Shown piece by piece: positions 18,224 to 27,887 of a stretch of DNA of 64,000 nt; position 1 is the stretch's first letter, and each line of letters begins with the position of its first letter. Below the pieces are notes generated by a model. It was not told the origin of the DNA. It saw nothing but the letters and a program-made list of their open reading frames with translations, and searched no databases. The position numbers and the translations under genes were made by a program. The stretch lies in the NCBI GenBank assembly GCA_964370775.1, contig CAYJKT010000012.1:10472-74471 (forward strand), in the 5' to 3' direction. The DNA comes from SIG603 sp964370775. GTDB taxonomy: Bacteria > Bacillota > Clostridia > Oscillospirales > Acutalibacteraceae.

Positions 18224-18261
18224 ATAAAAATTACCCCAACTTCATTAAGAAACTGAGGTAA
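18224..18261 (-). terminator. Riboswitch-controlled terminator in btuF leader
   Basis: On the minus strand a 13-bp stem with G-U pairs (TTACCTCAGTTTC / GAAGTTGGGGTAA), 5-nt loop, then TTTTTAT, placed between the cobalamin aptamer and btuF. This suggests transcription is switched off when cobalamin is bound. Confidence 0.8.
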
Positions 18262-18289
18262 GTTAAATGTTTAATCTAGTCAACATAGC

Positions 18290-18505
18290 ATGACAATTCA
18301 CATTCAACCGAAACCTTCATTATCCTGTGAAGTGGTTCGATAATTTACACTGGCAGGTTTTCCGACTTAAGCCCACAGTTTAGCCTTCCCAAATAAAATT
18401 CAGTGGCATATTTAAACTGATATAACAGCTTTTACGGCAACAGGTATTGTATCGGATTTTCACCGATTTCCCTTTTAAAACTACATTATAGTTTTCACCT
18501 TTGTA
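18290..18505 (-). ncRNA. Cobalamin (B12) riboswitch aptamer
   Basis: Minus-strand reading shows the conserved elements in order: AAAAGGGAAATCGGTGAAAA then TCCGAT (5' core), GCCACTG, GGGAAGGC, and the B12-box-like AAGTCGGAAAACCTGCC at 18352-18368. The edges are approximate. It sits between the promoter at 18518-18546 and the terminator before btuF. Confidence 0.9.
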
Positions 18506-18517
18506 AAGAACGTGTTA

Positions 18518-18546
18518 ATAATACCTTTTTATCTGAATTATGTCAA
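18518..18546 (-). promoter_or_regulatory. Promoter of the cobalamin uptake operon
   Basis: On the minus strand TTGACA, 17-nt spacer, TATTAT; transcription would start at about 18511, just ahead of the aptamer. Confidence 0.75.
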
Positions 18547-18718
18547 TAAAAGTACTAATATACAGCAAATAATTACAAAAAATAAGCACTTTTTTTATAT
18601 TGTTCAATAATTCACTAACATTTATGCTGGTTAGGTTACTCGTAGATATTATTTCTTTGATATAATAGACGGGTGAGACTTCTACAATATATGTTTTAGT
18701 TAATTACACAAAAACAAC

Positions 18719-18747
18719 TTGATATTTCTATTTAATAGGTTTATAAT
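18719..18747 (+). promoter_or_regulatory. Promoter of the lipoprotein - ABC-2 operon
   Basis: TTGATA, 17-nt spacer, TATAAT. The start site would be near 18754. Between this and the riboswitch promoter (18547-18718) I see only AT-rich sequence with a second -10-like TATAAT at 18661. Confidence 0.6.
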
Positions 18748-18780
18748 TAAACTAAAATAACGATGAAAAGAGATGTAAGA

Positions 18781-19878
18781 ATGAAAAATGTAAAAACTGC
18801 CATACTAGCAACGCTTATCAGTCTTTCCTTAGCTTCTTGTGCATCTACCGAACAACAGCACTCATTACCTGAAACGTTATTAATTGAATGTGAAACAGAT
18901 TTTGAAACACCTGATTTACTAAATAGTTATGAGCTGTCATACATAGATATAGAACAAGATTTGTTAAACCAACATTTGTTGAAAAATGAAATAGTTGAAG
19001 TAATTGAATATAAAGATGTTATCGCTACTTATTGTGAGAACAATGAATATTTGATGGATTTTACATCTGAAACAGTGAATAAAGGTGGATTTAGTTATGG
19101 TAATGGTAATCTATCCTCAGACCTGGCTAATGTATATAGTGCAAATATTGATTATGGTAATAACAGCATCTCTCGTGATGCTTTATTGCTATATGATAGA
19201 ACAATAAAATATCAGCAAAAATCCGACTTATGGTTCGATACTTACGCTGATACCGAACAAGAATTCTTGTCTCTTATAGATAATCTTGGTGTAGGAGATG
19301 TAGAAATTTGGTACAGTTTCTCTATGGATAGTGAGACTATGACTGAAAATGAACAAGAGAATAACGAGTATCTTATTGAATACAACGACCCTGAATATAG
19401 TGTTATAAATGATACTGTTTATGATAAAAACCATGAAGCATATATCTTTTTAGGCAGACAAATGATAGATTCTATACCTGTTAGCCAATATGTTTGGTCG
19501 GATAACAGCACTGATCAATCAACTCTTTTTGCTATGTACTCAAAAGACGGCTTAGTTGATATGCGACTAAGTTTGTGTTTTGATATTGGTAATTCACTAG
19601 GCGAAGAAGAAATAATAAGTTCTTCTGAAGCTTTAGATGTCTTTATCAAAGACTATAATAAAAGCTTGCACACTGATAATACAACGATTTACAACATGGA
19701 ACTAAATTACATAAAATTACAAGATAAAAATGAAAACATGATAGCCGTACCTGCGTATATATTCTCTACAAGCACACCAACTGATAGTGAAGATACTCCT
19801 TTTAGCACAAATTATTTTACTAATGTAGTTAATGCTGTGACAGGAGAGATAATTAAGACAGATTGGATAGAAGATTAA
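18781..19878 (+). CDS. Lipoprotein of ABC-2 exporter operon, function unknown
   Basis: 365 residues from ATG 18781; an upstream in-frame ATG at 18763 lies only about 9 nt from the predicted transcription start and lacks a ribosome site. Signal peptide with lipobox SLASC (Cys20) makes it an extracytoplasmic lipoprotein. The mature part is acidic, has no cysteine pattern I recognise, and repeats YxxxNEY-like stretches. The next gene starts inside its stop codon (TAATG), so it is coupled to the two membrane proteins and may be an accessory subunit or sensor. Confidence 0.7.
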   Translation: MKNVKTAILATLISLSLASCASTEQQHSLPETLLIECETDFETPDLLNSYELSYIDIEQDLLNQHLLKNEIVEVIEYKDVIATYCENNEYLMDFTSETVNKGGFSYGNGNLSSDLANVYSANIDYGNNSISRDALLLYDRTIKYQQKSDLWFDTYADTEQEFLSLIDNLGVGDVEIWYSFSMDSETMTENEQENNEYLIEYNDPEYSVINDTVYDKNHEAYIFLGRQMIDSIPVSQYVWSDNSTDQSTLFAMYSKDGLVDMRLSLCFDIGNSLGEEEIISSSEALDVFIKDYNKSLHTDNTTIYNMELNYIKLQDKNENMIAVPAYIFSTSTPTDSEDTPFSTNYFTNVVNAVTGEIIKTDWIED

Positions 19879-20645
19879 TGAATTTTTTAAACTTACTAAA
19901 GCTCGATATACTTAGATTATTCGGTTTAAAGCTGTTATTTTGCTCTTTAATAGCTTTCCTTCTTATGACATCAGTAATTTATCCATTTTTATCACAAGAC
20001 CTTGGGTTGTGGTTTTGCTTATCACATGCTTTTCAAGGAACAGGCACAGTTAACATAGTTCTTTGCATTTTACCAGTCATACCTTATGCTACTACACTTG
20101 CTGATGAATGGGAGTCTAATGCGTATAAATCTTACGTGATAAGAAGTGGCACTAAAAGCTATACTTTATCAAAGATAGCTTCTGGATTGATAAGTGGTTT
20201 TTTAGTTGTTTTTCTAGCTACTTTATTTTTCATATTTATATACAGCTTTGTCACACCAGTGTCTAAGGTTATAGCAAGTGATGACGCATATAGCATATTA
20301 GCGTCTAGTGGAAATCTCCTTGGTGGGTATCTTTTATTTGCTACTCATATATCGCTTTCAGGTAGTTTAATCGCAGTAACTGGAGTTTGGGTATCTACTT
20401 TTATCACAAATAGATACATAGCCATTGCTTCACCTTTGATTATGTATTATCTCATGATGGTTACATCGCCAACTAATATTAACATGCCTTGGATATTAAA
20501 CCCTGTGTTTTGGATAGAAGGTATAGCACCTGCTGACACTGCAACTGAACAAATTTTATCTAAACTAGCTGTGGTTATAATATTGTGTACTTTGATGAGT
20601 ATAGGTTCCGTTATCAATATGGAAAGGAAAATGAGAAATGCATAA
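19878..20645 (+). CDS. ABC-2 type membrane protein (permease subunit)
   Basis: 255 residues from the ATG at 19878 that overlaps the previous stop. About six hydrophobic segments with a cytoplasmic loop YKSYVIRSGTKSYTLSKI after the second helix, as in ABC-2 permeases that also include bacteriocin and lantibiotic immunity transporters. It overlaps the next permease gene by 8 nt. Confidence 0.75.
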   Translation: MNFLNLLKLDILRLFGLKLLFCSLIAFLLMTSVIYPFLSQDLGLWFCLSHAFQGTGTVNIVLCILPVIPYATTLADEWESNAYKSYVIRSGTKSYTLSKIASGLISGFLVVFLATLFFIFIYSFVTPVSKVIASDDAYSILASSGNLLGGYLLFATHISLSGSLIAVTGVWVSTFITNRYIAIASPLIMYYLMMVTSPTNINMPWILNPVFWIEGIAPADTATEQILSKLAVVIILCTLMSIGSVINMERKMRNA

Positions 20646-21519
20646 TATACAAATGATTTTATTCTGTTTTAAGATCAATCTAACTAAGCTGTTAGGTTCT
20701 TATAAATTTATTCTTATTGTAGCCTTAATGGTATTGTTTAACTTTTATGAATTTAGAGGAATTAATATAGCTACAGAATATTACAATGCAAAAATGAGTG
20801 CTTATATTTTCCCGTTTATTACAACTATATCTACTTCTATGTTGATAAACAATGCTCTTATTATTTTCCTTTTTGCAAACCTACCAGATATAGATAAATT
20901 CTCTCAGTACATAATTATGAGAGCCGGACGAACAGTTGTTTCGTTAGGTGAGACTTTATATATTTTAGTGGTATCTATAATATATACCGTTTTAAGATTT
21001 ATTTTCACCTTTATATTTTATTTGCCAAATGCAGATTTTTCTAACGAATGGGGTCCGTTAATATATTATTTTGCTGAAGGTAGAAATGATATAAGAACAG
21101 AAACTGGTGCGTACATAGGTTTTTTAACAAGCGAAGTAGTAATGGACAAATTCGCTCCAATACAAATGACTTTGCTTTCTGTGTCACTTATGATAGTACT
21201 ATGTTTTTTTATGGGTTCATTGATTAGATTTTTCAACCAAGTAGTAGCCCCTACATCAGGTATTATTGTTTCAGGAGTCTTTGCTGCTATGTCCTATTTT
21301 GCTGTTCATTTTGCACCACTAGCTTATGGAAATGTTATAGATTATGTATCACCTTTTTCGTGGCTAAGTTTAGCAAACCTTGATGTATTCAATCCTGAGA
21401 AACCTTCTTTATTTTATGTGTTTACGTTTATGCTTATAGGAGTGGTTATATTTGTGGTTGGAAGTTATATTACGCTTATTAAAAGAGATTTAGCAGATAT
21501 TAATAGGAGGCATTTATGA
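20638..21519 (+). CDS. ABC-2 type membrane protein (second permease subunit)
   Basis: 293 residues with about six membrane helices and a cytoplasmic loop DKFSQYIIMRAGRTVVSLG like that of its neighbour (YVIRSGTKSY), suggesting the two form a heterodimer. The ATG of the ATPase gene overlaps its stop codon. Confidence 0.75.
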   Translation: MHNIQMILFCFKINLTKLLGSYKFILIVALMVLFNFYEFRGINIATEYYNAKMSAYIFPFITTISTSMLINNALIIFLFANLPDIDKFSQYIIMRAGRTVVSLGETLYILVVSIIYTVLRFIFTFIFYLPNADFSNEWGPLIYYFAEGRNDIRTETGAYIGFLTSEVVMDKFAPIQMTLLSVSLMIVLCFFMGSLIRFFNQVVAPTSGIIVSGVFAAMSYFAVHFAPLAYGNVIDYVSPFSWLSLANLDVFNPEKPSLFYVFTFMLIGVVIFVVGSYITLIKRDLADINRRHL

Positions 21520-22148
21520 GTATAGAAGTAAAAAATGTATCAAAAAAATTTAAAGAAACATTAGCTTTGGATAATATCTCGATGTGTTTTGAGTCGGGTA
21601 AAATTCATGGAATTATCGGACGAAATGGCTCTGGAAAAAGCGTATTGATGAAATGTATATGCGGATTTATGAAACCTACAACTGGTGAAATTATGATAAA
21701 TGGCAGTATAGTTAAGCAATCAAAACCACAAGACATAGGTATTATTATTGAAACCCCTGGGTTTTTAGATAATAAAAGTGGTTATAAAAACTTGCTATAT
21801 CTCGCTAGTATCAACAAAAAAATCGACAGCGAAAAAGTAAAACTTACTCTTTCTACTGTCGGTTTAGACGCTAATTCTAAAAAACATGTTGGTAAATATT
21901 CTTTGGGTATGCGACAACGGCTAGGCATAGCACAGGCTATAATGGAAGACCCAAATATTTTGATATTAGACGAACCAATGAACGGCTTAGATAACCAAGG
22001 TGTTTTAGAGATGCGAGAACTTTTTCTGAAACTAAAATCTGAGGGAAAAACTATATTGCTTGCAAGCCATAACAAAGAGGATATAGCCGTGTTGTGTGAC
22101 ACCGTTATCGAGTTAGACCACGGTGTGGTGATATCAGAAAATAGTTAA
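21516..22148 (+). CDS. ABC transporter ATP-binding protein of ABC-2 exporter
   Basis: 210 residues. Walker A IGRNGSGKSVLMKCI, signature YSLGMRQRLGIAQA, Walker B ILILDEPMNGLD and H-loop LLASHNK are present. It is a short ATPase of the exporter class, consistent with the two permeases upstream. The operon ends 4 nt from the convergent mtlR-type gene, with no hairpin between. The substrate is unknown. Confidence 0.87.
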   Translation: MSIEVKNVSKKFKETLALDNISMCFESGKIHGIIGRNGSGKSVLMKCICGFMKPTTGEIMINGSIVKQSKPQDIGIIIETPGFLDNKSGYKNLLYLASINKKIDSEKVKLTLSTVGLDANSKKHVGKYSLGMRQRLGIAQAIMEDPNILILDEPMNGLDNQGVLEMRELFLKLKSEGKTILLASHNKEDIAVLCDTVIELDHGVVISENS

Positions 22149-22152
22149 TAAT

Positions 22153-24225
22153 TTAGCTTATGTAATTAGAAAAATAAGACTTTAACACCTGCGATATATT
22201 TTTTTGTGTCGCATTGTCGTCACCTGCAACAATACTATCTAAAATTGTATCATTCTCTACCATACTACTACTAATGCTTCCCATAATTCCACTGTTGATT
22301 TTTTCGTTTTCATCTTTTGGTACTAGCATAGCAAATATGATTTGTATACCTCTAAAGTCAGGCGAATTAAAGTTAGATAAATCGTCTGTTGTAAAGATGC
22401 TAAACGACGGATTTTTCACACCACTGCTTTTTGCATGTAAAAGTGCAAAGTTTAGTTCTGGGAAAATCTGGCTAGATATTTTTTCTCTCTCTAAAATATC
22501 TTTTTGTATGGCAACTGGGTCTTCATCTGGCTTGCATACTGTGGTTGTAATCAGTTTTAAAGCTTTTTTAAAATTTAAGTTTTTATCTATTCTAAAAATG
22601 CCAATACTTTTTTCTATAATCTTAATTTGATTAGCCATAATAGAAATTGCTTCAAATTCTAAACTTGCTTTATCAAGCGTTTTTTCTTCTGTACAAACTT
22701 CATATTTATTAATCACTTGAAGAATTTTCTCCATATTCTTTTCGCTAAGCAATGGACTTACTTCTACGATTTCTATATCATCTATTTTTAAAGATAAGCT
22801 AGAGATTAAGAAGTCTTCTTTTTGAATAACTTCACTGGTAATGTCATTTTTACCATAAGCTGTAAGCAATGCTCTGTCTTTGAATGTCTTATTTAACTTA
22901 GACATCATAAGCCTAGATACACCTATACCACTAGAGCAAACAATTCCAACATTAACCACTTTTGTCTTTTGCCTATTAGTATCTATTCTCACAAGTGCTG
23001 CCGCAAAGTGAACTGTCAAAAACCCAATCTCAGAAGGTGGTACTGTTCTATTTATATATTTCCCTAGCACTTTTGCAGAATTTTCACATTTTTTATACAC
23101 GTCACCGAACTGTGCAATAACATCATTAAGCATAGGATTATGTATATCCATTCTATTCGCCAGTCTAATTATCGTTGGTGACAAATGAGCTAACAGGCTA
23201 TGCAAAAAGTCTTCATCTTGCTTTAATAAATATGCTATTTTTTCATCAAATGCATAAATCATTTTGTCTGCAATAATGCTGATATTTTCATAATCGTTAT
23301 CTGCTTTCACATTCACTTTTTCATGTTTTGATGCCTTGATATGTAGGTATATGTATGAAATTTCAAACTGTGGTATTTCAATATCAAACTCTTTTTGTAG
23401 CTCTTTTGCAATGTTTTCTGCTACTTCATATTCTTCGTCATTTGGTGTAGCACTAGAGGTAGAGCCTCTGTCATCTATGGTTTCTTTATTAAGTATTCTT
23501 TTAACTGCAATACTTATATGCATTATTAAGCCTATGTAAGAATTTTCGGTTAACATTTTTACATATAAGCTGTCTGTTTTATTTATGCAATCTGTCACTT
23601 TCCTTATAGTATCTTCGCCTAAAATATCCATAAAGCCTGTTTTTTGAAAATTCTCAATAATGTCACTGCTTTTTGAACCATTCTCATATATATCTAAAAT
23701 GAAGTCTGTACCAATATTTTCACTTATAAAATCTTTTATAGCTTTTCTGTAATTAACTTCACTGCCTTTAACCGATATACCACTTCCTGGTTTTTTAACC
23801 ACTTTTAAATCGTGAGAATTAAACCACGGCTCTAAGAATTCTATATCTGCGCTAATCGTAGCCTCACTAACCTTAAATTTTGTGCTATACCAAAACAGTT
23901 TTTTTACACCTTTATCTTTTAGTATCTCAAATACTATTCTTTTTCTTCTGTACTCTTTATCTGTGTCATCAACGCTGTTATCGCTGTTAAGTTCACTTAA
24001 TAATAAGTTTTTGTCTTCATCTTCCCCTACTATCCAAACTCCAACTCCAGTTTTTGATGCAAACTCCAATTTGTACGGTTGTAAATCAGCAGGAAAATAC
24101 TCAAGCTCTCTTTGTACTGTCCTTTTGCTAACTCCGATTTTTTCTGATAATTTTACTATTGAGACTGGGGCATTTTGTTCAAGCATTAAAAGCAATATTT
24201 TTTTACCCCTTGCACTAAAATTCAT
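22153..24225 (-). CDS. mtlR: MtlR/BglG-type PTS-regulated transcriptional activator
   Basis: 690 residues from ATG 24225 (AAAGGG 9 nt upstream; a TTG at 24243 is less likely). Order: N-terminal HTH (about 5-60, GVSKRTVQREL) and second wHTH, two PRD domains with histidines in LIMHISIAV, YIYLHIKAS, LLAHLSPTI and FLTVHFAAALVR, an EIIB-like domain with GIVCSSGIGVSRL, and an EIIA-like domain with FALLHAKSSG. This is the architecture of MtlR/ManR/LicR DNA-binding activators, not RNA-binding antiterminators. It is the last gene of the EI - IICB unit and the probable binder of the 21-bp dyads found upstream of both PTS promoters. Confidence 0.88.
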   Translation of the reverse strand: MNFSARGKKILLLMLEQNAPVSIVKLSEKIGVSKRTVQRELEYFPADLQPYKLEFASKTGVGVWIVGEDEDKNLLLSELNSDNSVDDTDKEYRRKRIVFEILKDKGVKKLFWYSTKFKVSEATISADIEFLEPWFNSHDLKVVKKPGSGISVKGSEVNYRKAIKDFISENIGTDFILDIYENGSKSSDIIENFQKTGFMDILGEDTIRKVTDCINKTDSLYVKMLTENSYIGLIMHISIAVKRILNKETIDDRGSTSSATPNDEEYEVAENIAKELQKEFDIEIPQFEISYIYLHIKASKHEKVNVKADNDYENISIIADKMIYAFDEKIAYLLKQDEDFLHSLLAHLSPTIIRLANRMDIHNPMLNDVIAQFGDVYKKCENSAKVLGKYINRTVPPSEIGFLTVHFAAALVRIDTNRQKTKVVNVGIVCSSGIGVSRLMMSKLNKTFKDRALLTAYGKNDITSEVIQKEDFLISSLSLKIDDIEIVEVSPLLSEKNMEKILQVINKYEVCTEEKTLDKASLEFEAISIMANQIKIIEKSIGIFRIDKNLNFKKALKLITTTVCKPDEDPVAIQKDILEREKISSQIFPELNFALLHAKSSGVKNPSFSIFTTDDLSNFNSPDFRGIQIIFAMLVPKDENEKINSGIMGSISSSMVENDTILDSIVAGDDNATQKNISQVLKSYFSNYIS

Positions 24226-24339
24226 TTTATCGCACCCTTTCAAAATAAGATATTTCGTAGGTATTATATCTTTTAATTGTACTATATAAATGCGTATAAT
24301 ACAAGATAGTTTCCTACCTTGTATTATACTTATTTTATA

Positions 24340-25716
24340 TTATTTTTTTAGTGTTTCAACTAATTCATCATATTGAGGTGCTGCCATGAAATTAGTGATT
24401 AAAACAAGTTTTGCATTAGGGTTGCTGTTTGCTGCTCTTTCTTTTAGTGTTTGGTGAGTAACAACAATTTGTACGTCAGCTGGTATTGATGATACTGATG
24501 TGTGGATAACTTCAATATCTGTTCTGCCTACTGCTGCTAATTTTTTTCTTAAAACAGTTGCACCCATTGCGCTTGAACCCATACCTGCATCACAAGCGAA
24601 AGCAATTTTTTTAATCTCTCCATCAACTACGATAGGAGCACTTTCTATACCTTTAGAACTATTTTTCATGTTGTCTTTTTGTGCTTGTGCTTCTTCTAGG
24701 CTCATGCCTTTGTTCATGAATTTTAGTAGTGGTAGAGAAATAACTAGTGAAACTGCTGTTGACACTAACACACCTAAGATGATACCTAGATATGATGTTC
24801 TCTCTGCCATGAACAAGATAGCTAAGATACTACCAGGAGAAGCTGCTGCTGTTAAACCTACGTCCATTAATGAGAATACAAATATACCACTTGCACCACC
24901 AGCTACAGCTGATATTAATAGTAGAGGGTTCATAAGAACATAAGGAAAATATATCTCGTGGATACCACCGAAGAAGTGGATAATTGCTGCACCAGGAGCT
25001 GTGTTTCTTGCACTTCCTTTACCAGCTATCATGTACGCGATAAGGATACCAAGACCTGGGCCTGGGTTGCTTTCTAGCAAGAAGAATATTGATTTGCCGA
25101 ACTCTTCAACTTCTTTAATACCGATTGGTGACAATACACCGTGGTTGATTGCGTTGTTTAGGAACAAGATTTTAGCAGGTTCGATAAATAAGCTAGCTAG
25201 AGGTAGAAGTCCGTGCTCTACGAAGAATGCAACGCCTGCTTCTAGTACTGATGTAAAGCCTAAAACTAATGGAGTAATACCAACCATAGCACCTAGTGCT
25301 AATAAAAATCCGATAATACCTAATGAGAAATTGTTAACTAGCATTTCAAAGCCAGCTTTAATTTTGTTATGTACTAGTTTGTCGAATTGTTTTAAAATGA
25401 AAGCTGCTAAAGGACCAACTATCATAGCGCCTATGAACATTGGAGTTGTAGGAGCACCTACGATAACACCCATTGTAGCGATTGCACCGATAACACCACC
25501 ACGTTGCTCGTGAACCTTTGTACCACCAGTGTATGCGATTAAAAGTGGAAGTAACATTTTAGCCATTGGGTCAACCAATGCCACAAATGTGTCGTTAGGT
25601 ATCCAACCTGTTTCAATAAATAACGCTGTGATTAATCCCCACGCAATAAATGCGCCGATGTTAGGCATAACCATGCCGCTTAGAAATCTACCAAAGACTT
25701 GAACTTTTTGTTTCAT
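24340..25716 (-). CDS. mtlA: PTS mannitol-type transporter subunit IICB
   Basis: 458 residues. Eight or so membrane helices (IIC, about 1-335) are followed by a linker and a IIB domain with the phospho-cysteine in FACDAGMGSSAMGATVL. The IIC motifs GGIHEIYFPYVLMNP and GPGLGILIAYM are mannitol-type. The fused IIA of E. coli MtlA is absent and is encoded separately at 30115-30573. It imports and phosphorylates a hexitol. Confidence 0.92.
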   Translation of the reverse strand: MKQKVQVFGRFLSGMVMPNIGAFIAWGLITALFIETGWIPNDTFVALVDPMAKMLLPLLIAYTGGTKVHEQRGGVIGAIATMGVIVGAPTTPMFIGAMIVGPLAAFILKQFDKLVHNKIKAGFEMLVNNFSLGIIGFLLALGAMVGITPLVLGFTSVLEAGVAFFVEHGLLPLASLFIEPAKILFLNNAINHGVLSPIGIKEVEEFGKSIFFLLESNPGPGLGILIAYMIAGKGSARNTAPGAAIIHFFGGIHEIYFPYVLMNPLLLISAVAGGASGIFVFSLMDVGLTAAASPGSILAILFMAERTSYLGIILGVLVSTAVSLVISLPLLKFMNKGMSLEEAQAQKDNMKNSSKGIESAPIVVDGEIKKIAFACDAGMGSSAMGATVLRKKLAAVGRTDIEVIHTSVSSIPADVQIVVTHQTLKERAANSNPNAKLVLITNFMAAPQYDELVETLKK

Positions 25717-25732
25717 AATAATTTCTCCCCAA

Positions 25733-27346
25733 TCAATTATTTTCTGTTTCTTTTAATAGTTGTTCTCTAACATAATCTATGCTTGAAGCTGACATGCTGA
25801 ATTCATCTAAACCCATTTCAAGTAGCATAGAAACAGCTTTTAAGTCTCCAGCCATTTCGCCACACATACCAACTTTAATACCTTCTTCATGTCCTGCGTC
25901 AATAATTTGTTTGATTGCAGAAACAACTGCAGGATGAAAATAGCTATATAAGTCTGCGATTTTTTTGTTTCCTCTATCTACTGCTAACAAGTATTGAGTT
26001 AAATCGTTAGTGCCGATGCTGAAGAAGTCTACTTCTTTAGCAAAGTCTTTTGCTAAAAGTACGCTTGATGGAGTTTCCATCATCATTCCGATTTCGATAT
26101 CACGGTTGTACTCTATGCCTTTTTCGTCTAACTCAGTTTTACACTCTTCAATTATTTTTTTAGCAGCAAGAATTTCTTCTATAGAAATTATCATAGGAAT
26201 CATAATTCTCACATTTCCATATACACTAGCTCTTAAAATCGCTCTTAACTGCTCTTTAAACATGTCCACCATGTCAAGACAAATTCTAACAGCTCTGTAT
26301 CCTAAGAATGGATTTTCTTCTTTGTCAAATTCAAAGTAAGATAACTCTTTGTCTCCACCGATATCAAGAGTACGTATAGTAAGCTCTTTAGGAGAAAGTT
26401 TTGCAGCTTCTTTATATACTTTGAACTGCTCTTCTTCACTTGGGAAGCGAATGTTTTCCATGTATAGGAATTCACTTCTAAATAATCCAACACCATCAGT
26501 GTTATACGGTATAGCGTTTCTAATATCAGCAAGTCCACCAACATTAGCACATAAACTGATATGTTTGCCGTCTTTACCATAAACAGATTTTGTTCTTAAA
26601 GCTTCAATTCTTGCTTTGTTTTCATAGAACTCTTTTTTTCTAGCGATAAAAATATCTTCTGTTTCTTTGTCTGGGTTAATAACAATTTCGCCAGATTTTG
26701 CATCCATGCATAAAATTTCTTTATCATTTGATTTATCTAAAACTTCGTGAACTCCAACAATAATTGGAATATCCATGCTTTTAGCAATTATGAAAACGTG
26801 GCTTGTAACTCCGCCTTCTTCTGTGACAATACCTTTTATGTATTTAGTGTTAATCTTAACTGTATCAGATGGATATAAGTCTTTAGCAACTACCACAACT
26901 TCTGTGTCAACCTCGCCTAAATCAGGCAAGCTTACACCTTTTAAAGCACTCATATATCTTTTACCAACATCTTTAACATCGGCGCTACGCTCTTTCATGT
27001 AAGGGTCATCAACCATTGAGAACATAGTAGCGATTTCTGTGATTGTTTCGTCCACTGCCATCTCAGCGTTTCTAAGCTGAGATTTAATTTTTGATACAAT
27101 TCCCTCTATCAAAGTATAGTCGTTAGCAATCTCTGTGTGTGCAAAAAACACCGCGTTGCCTTCAGCTAGTTTTTCAAGCTCTGCTGTAACAGCATCTTTA
27201 GCTTTTTCAAACTTTTCAACTTCGTTATTTATCTCATTTTCTAAAATAACTCTTGTGTCAGGGCTTAAGTTTGGTTCTACATATTTATATATAGGTGCAA
27301 CCACAACCCCTCTAGAAGATGTTTTTTCTACAAATAACTTTTCCAT
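25733..27346 (-). CDS. ptsI: PTS enzyme I (phosphoenolpyruvate-protein phosphotransferase)
   Basis: 537 residues, slightly shorter than the usual 570. EGGVTSHVFIIAKSMDIP carries the active-site His. LFRSEFLYM and GGDKELSYF follow, and the PEP-binding barrel ends with GMCGEMAGD near residue 485 (the catalytic Cys). Phe replaces the common Ala three residues after the active-site region. It transfers phosphate from PEP to HPr. Its being placed in a sugar operon, with HPr in the sister unit, suggests a dedicated set or the only set in the genome. Confidence 0.95.
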   Translation of the reverse strand: MEKLFVEKTSSRGVVVAPIYKYVEPNLSPDTRVILENEINNEVEKFEKAKDAVTAELEKLAEGNAVFFAHTEIANDYTLIEGIVSKIKSQLRNAEMAVDETITEIATMFSMVDDPYMKERSADVKDVGKRYMSALKGVSLPDLGEVDTEVVVVAKDLYPSDTVKINTKYIKGIVTEEGGVTSHVFIIAKSMDIPIIVGVHEVLDKSNDKEILCMDAKSGEIVINPDKETEDIFIARKKEFYENKARIEALRTKSVYGKDGKHISLCANVGGLADIRNAIPYNTDGVGLFRSEFLYMENIRFPSEEEQFKVYKEAAKLSPKELTIRTLDIGGDKELSYFEFDKEENPFLGYRAVRICLDMVDMFKEQLRAILRASVYGNVRIMIPMIISIEEILAAKKIIEECKTELDEKGIEYNRDIEIGMMMETPSSVLLAKDFAKEVDFFSIGTNDLTQYLLAVDRGNKKIADLYSYFHPAVVSAIKQIIDAGHEEGIKVGMCGEMAGDLKAVSMLLEMGLDEFSMSASSIDYVREQLLKETENN

Positions 27347-27390
27347 TCAATTCTCCTATCTGATATTTATTTTCCGTTTGCTATATATAT

Positions 27391-27419
27391 ATTATATACG
27401 ATATAACTATAACATTCAA
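27391..27419 (-). promoter_or_regulatory. Promoter of ptsI-mtlA-mtlR unit
   Basis: On the minus strand TTGAAT, 17-nt spacer, TATAAT. Confidence 0.7.
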
Positions 27420-27437
27420 CACAAAGACATTTGAATT

Positions 27438-27458
27438 TGGCATTAATGATTAGTGACA
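27438..27458. promoter_or_regulatory. 21-bp dyad operator, copy 1 (putative MtlR activator site)
   Basis: Near-palindrome with arms TGGCA and TGACA around TTAATGATTAG. It is 18 bp upstream of the -35 box. The copy at 30677-30697 is nearly identical and at the same spacing from its promoter. An activator site centred near -60 is inferred. Confidence 0.65.
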
Positions 27459-27518
27459 TAGTTATAATATCAATTTTGTTGTCCATAAGTTTATTGTTTA
27501 TTGTTAGTTTTTATGCAT

Positions 27519-27563
27519 AAAAATAGCTGTGTATTATTGATACAATCATCTAATACACAGCTA
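27519..27563 (-). terminator. Intrinsic terminator after HPr gene
   Basis: Perfect 13-bp stem (TAGCTGTGTATTA and complement), 14-nt loop, then TTTTTAT on the minus strand. It separates the IIA-kinase-dehydrogenase-HPr unit from the EI unit. Confidence 0.85.
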
Positions 27564-27597
27564 GATTAGTTAAATTATCATTTCGAGTACATTAATA

Positions 27598-27864
27598 TTA
27601 TAACTCGCCAAATCCTTCTTCAATCAAAGCAGAAAGTTTTTCTAGGCTTGCAACTTCGTCTTCACCTTCGCACACTAGTTCAATTTCTGTTCCTTTTTTA
27701 ATAACAGCAGCCATAATGTTTAAAACACTTTTAACAGCTACTATTTTTGTGCCAACGTTAATTGTAACGTCGCATTTGCATTGTGATGCTTCTTTTGCTA
27801 AAATGCTTGCAGGTCTTGCGTGTAGACCAGATGCATTTTGAATTAATATTTTTTTAGATACCAT
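27598..27864 (-). CDS. ptsH: HPr phosphocarrier protein
   Basis: 88 residues. His15 lies in ASGLHARPAS and is phosphorylated by EI. Ser46 in VKSVLNIM is the regulatory serine of Gram-positive HPr (HPr kinase target), so this HPr could also act in CcpA-type catabolite control. It is the last gene of its unit, 23 nt after the dehydrogenase. Confidence 0.95.
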   Translation of the reverse strand: MVSKKILIQNASGLHARPASILAKEASQCKCDVTINVGTKIVAVKSVLNIMAAVIKKGTEIELVCEGEDEVASLEKLSALIEEGFGEL

Positions 27865-27887
27865 AATTATTCCAACCTTTCAATATA

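Noticed and set aside
24500..25513. Long plus-strand frames opposite mtlA
   Set aside because: They are shadows of the mtlA coding frame with no ribosome site and no family resemblance.
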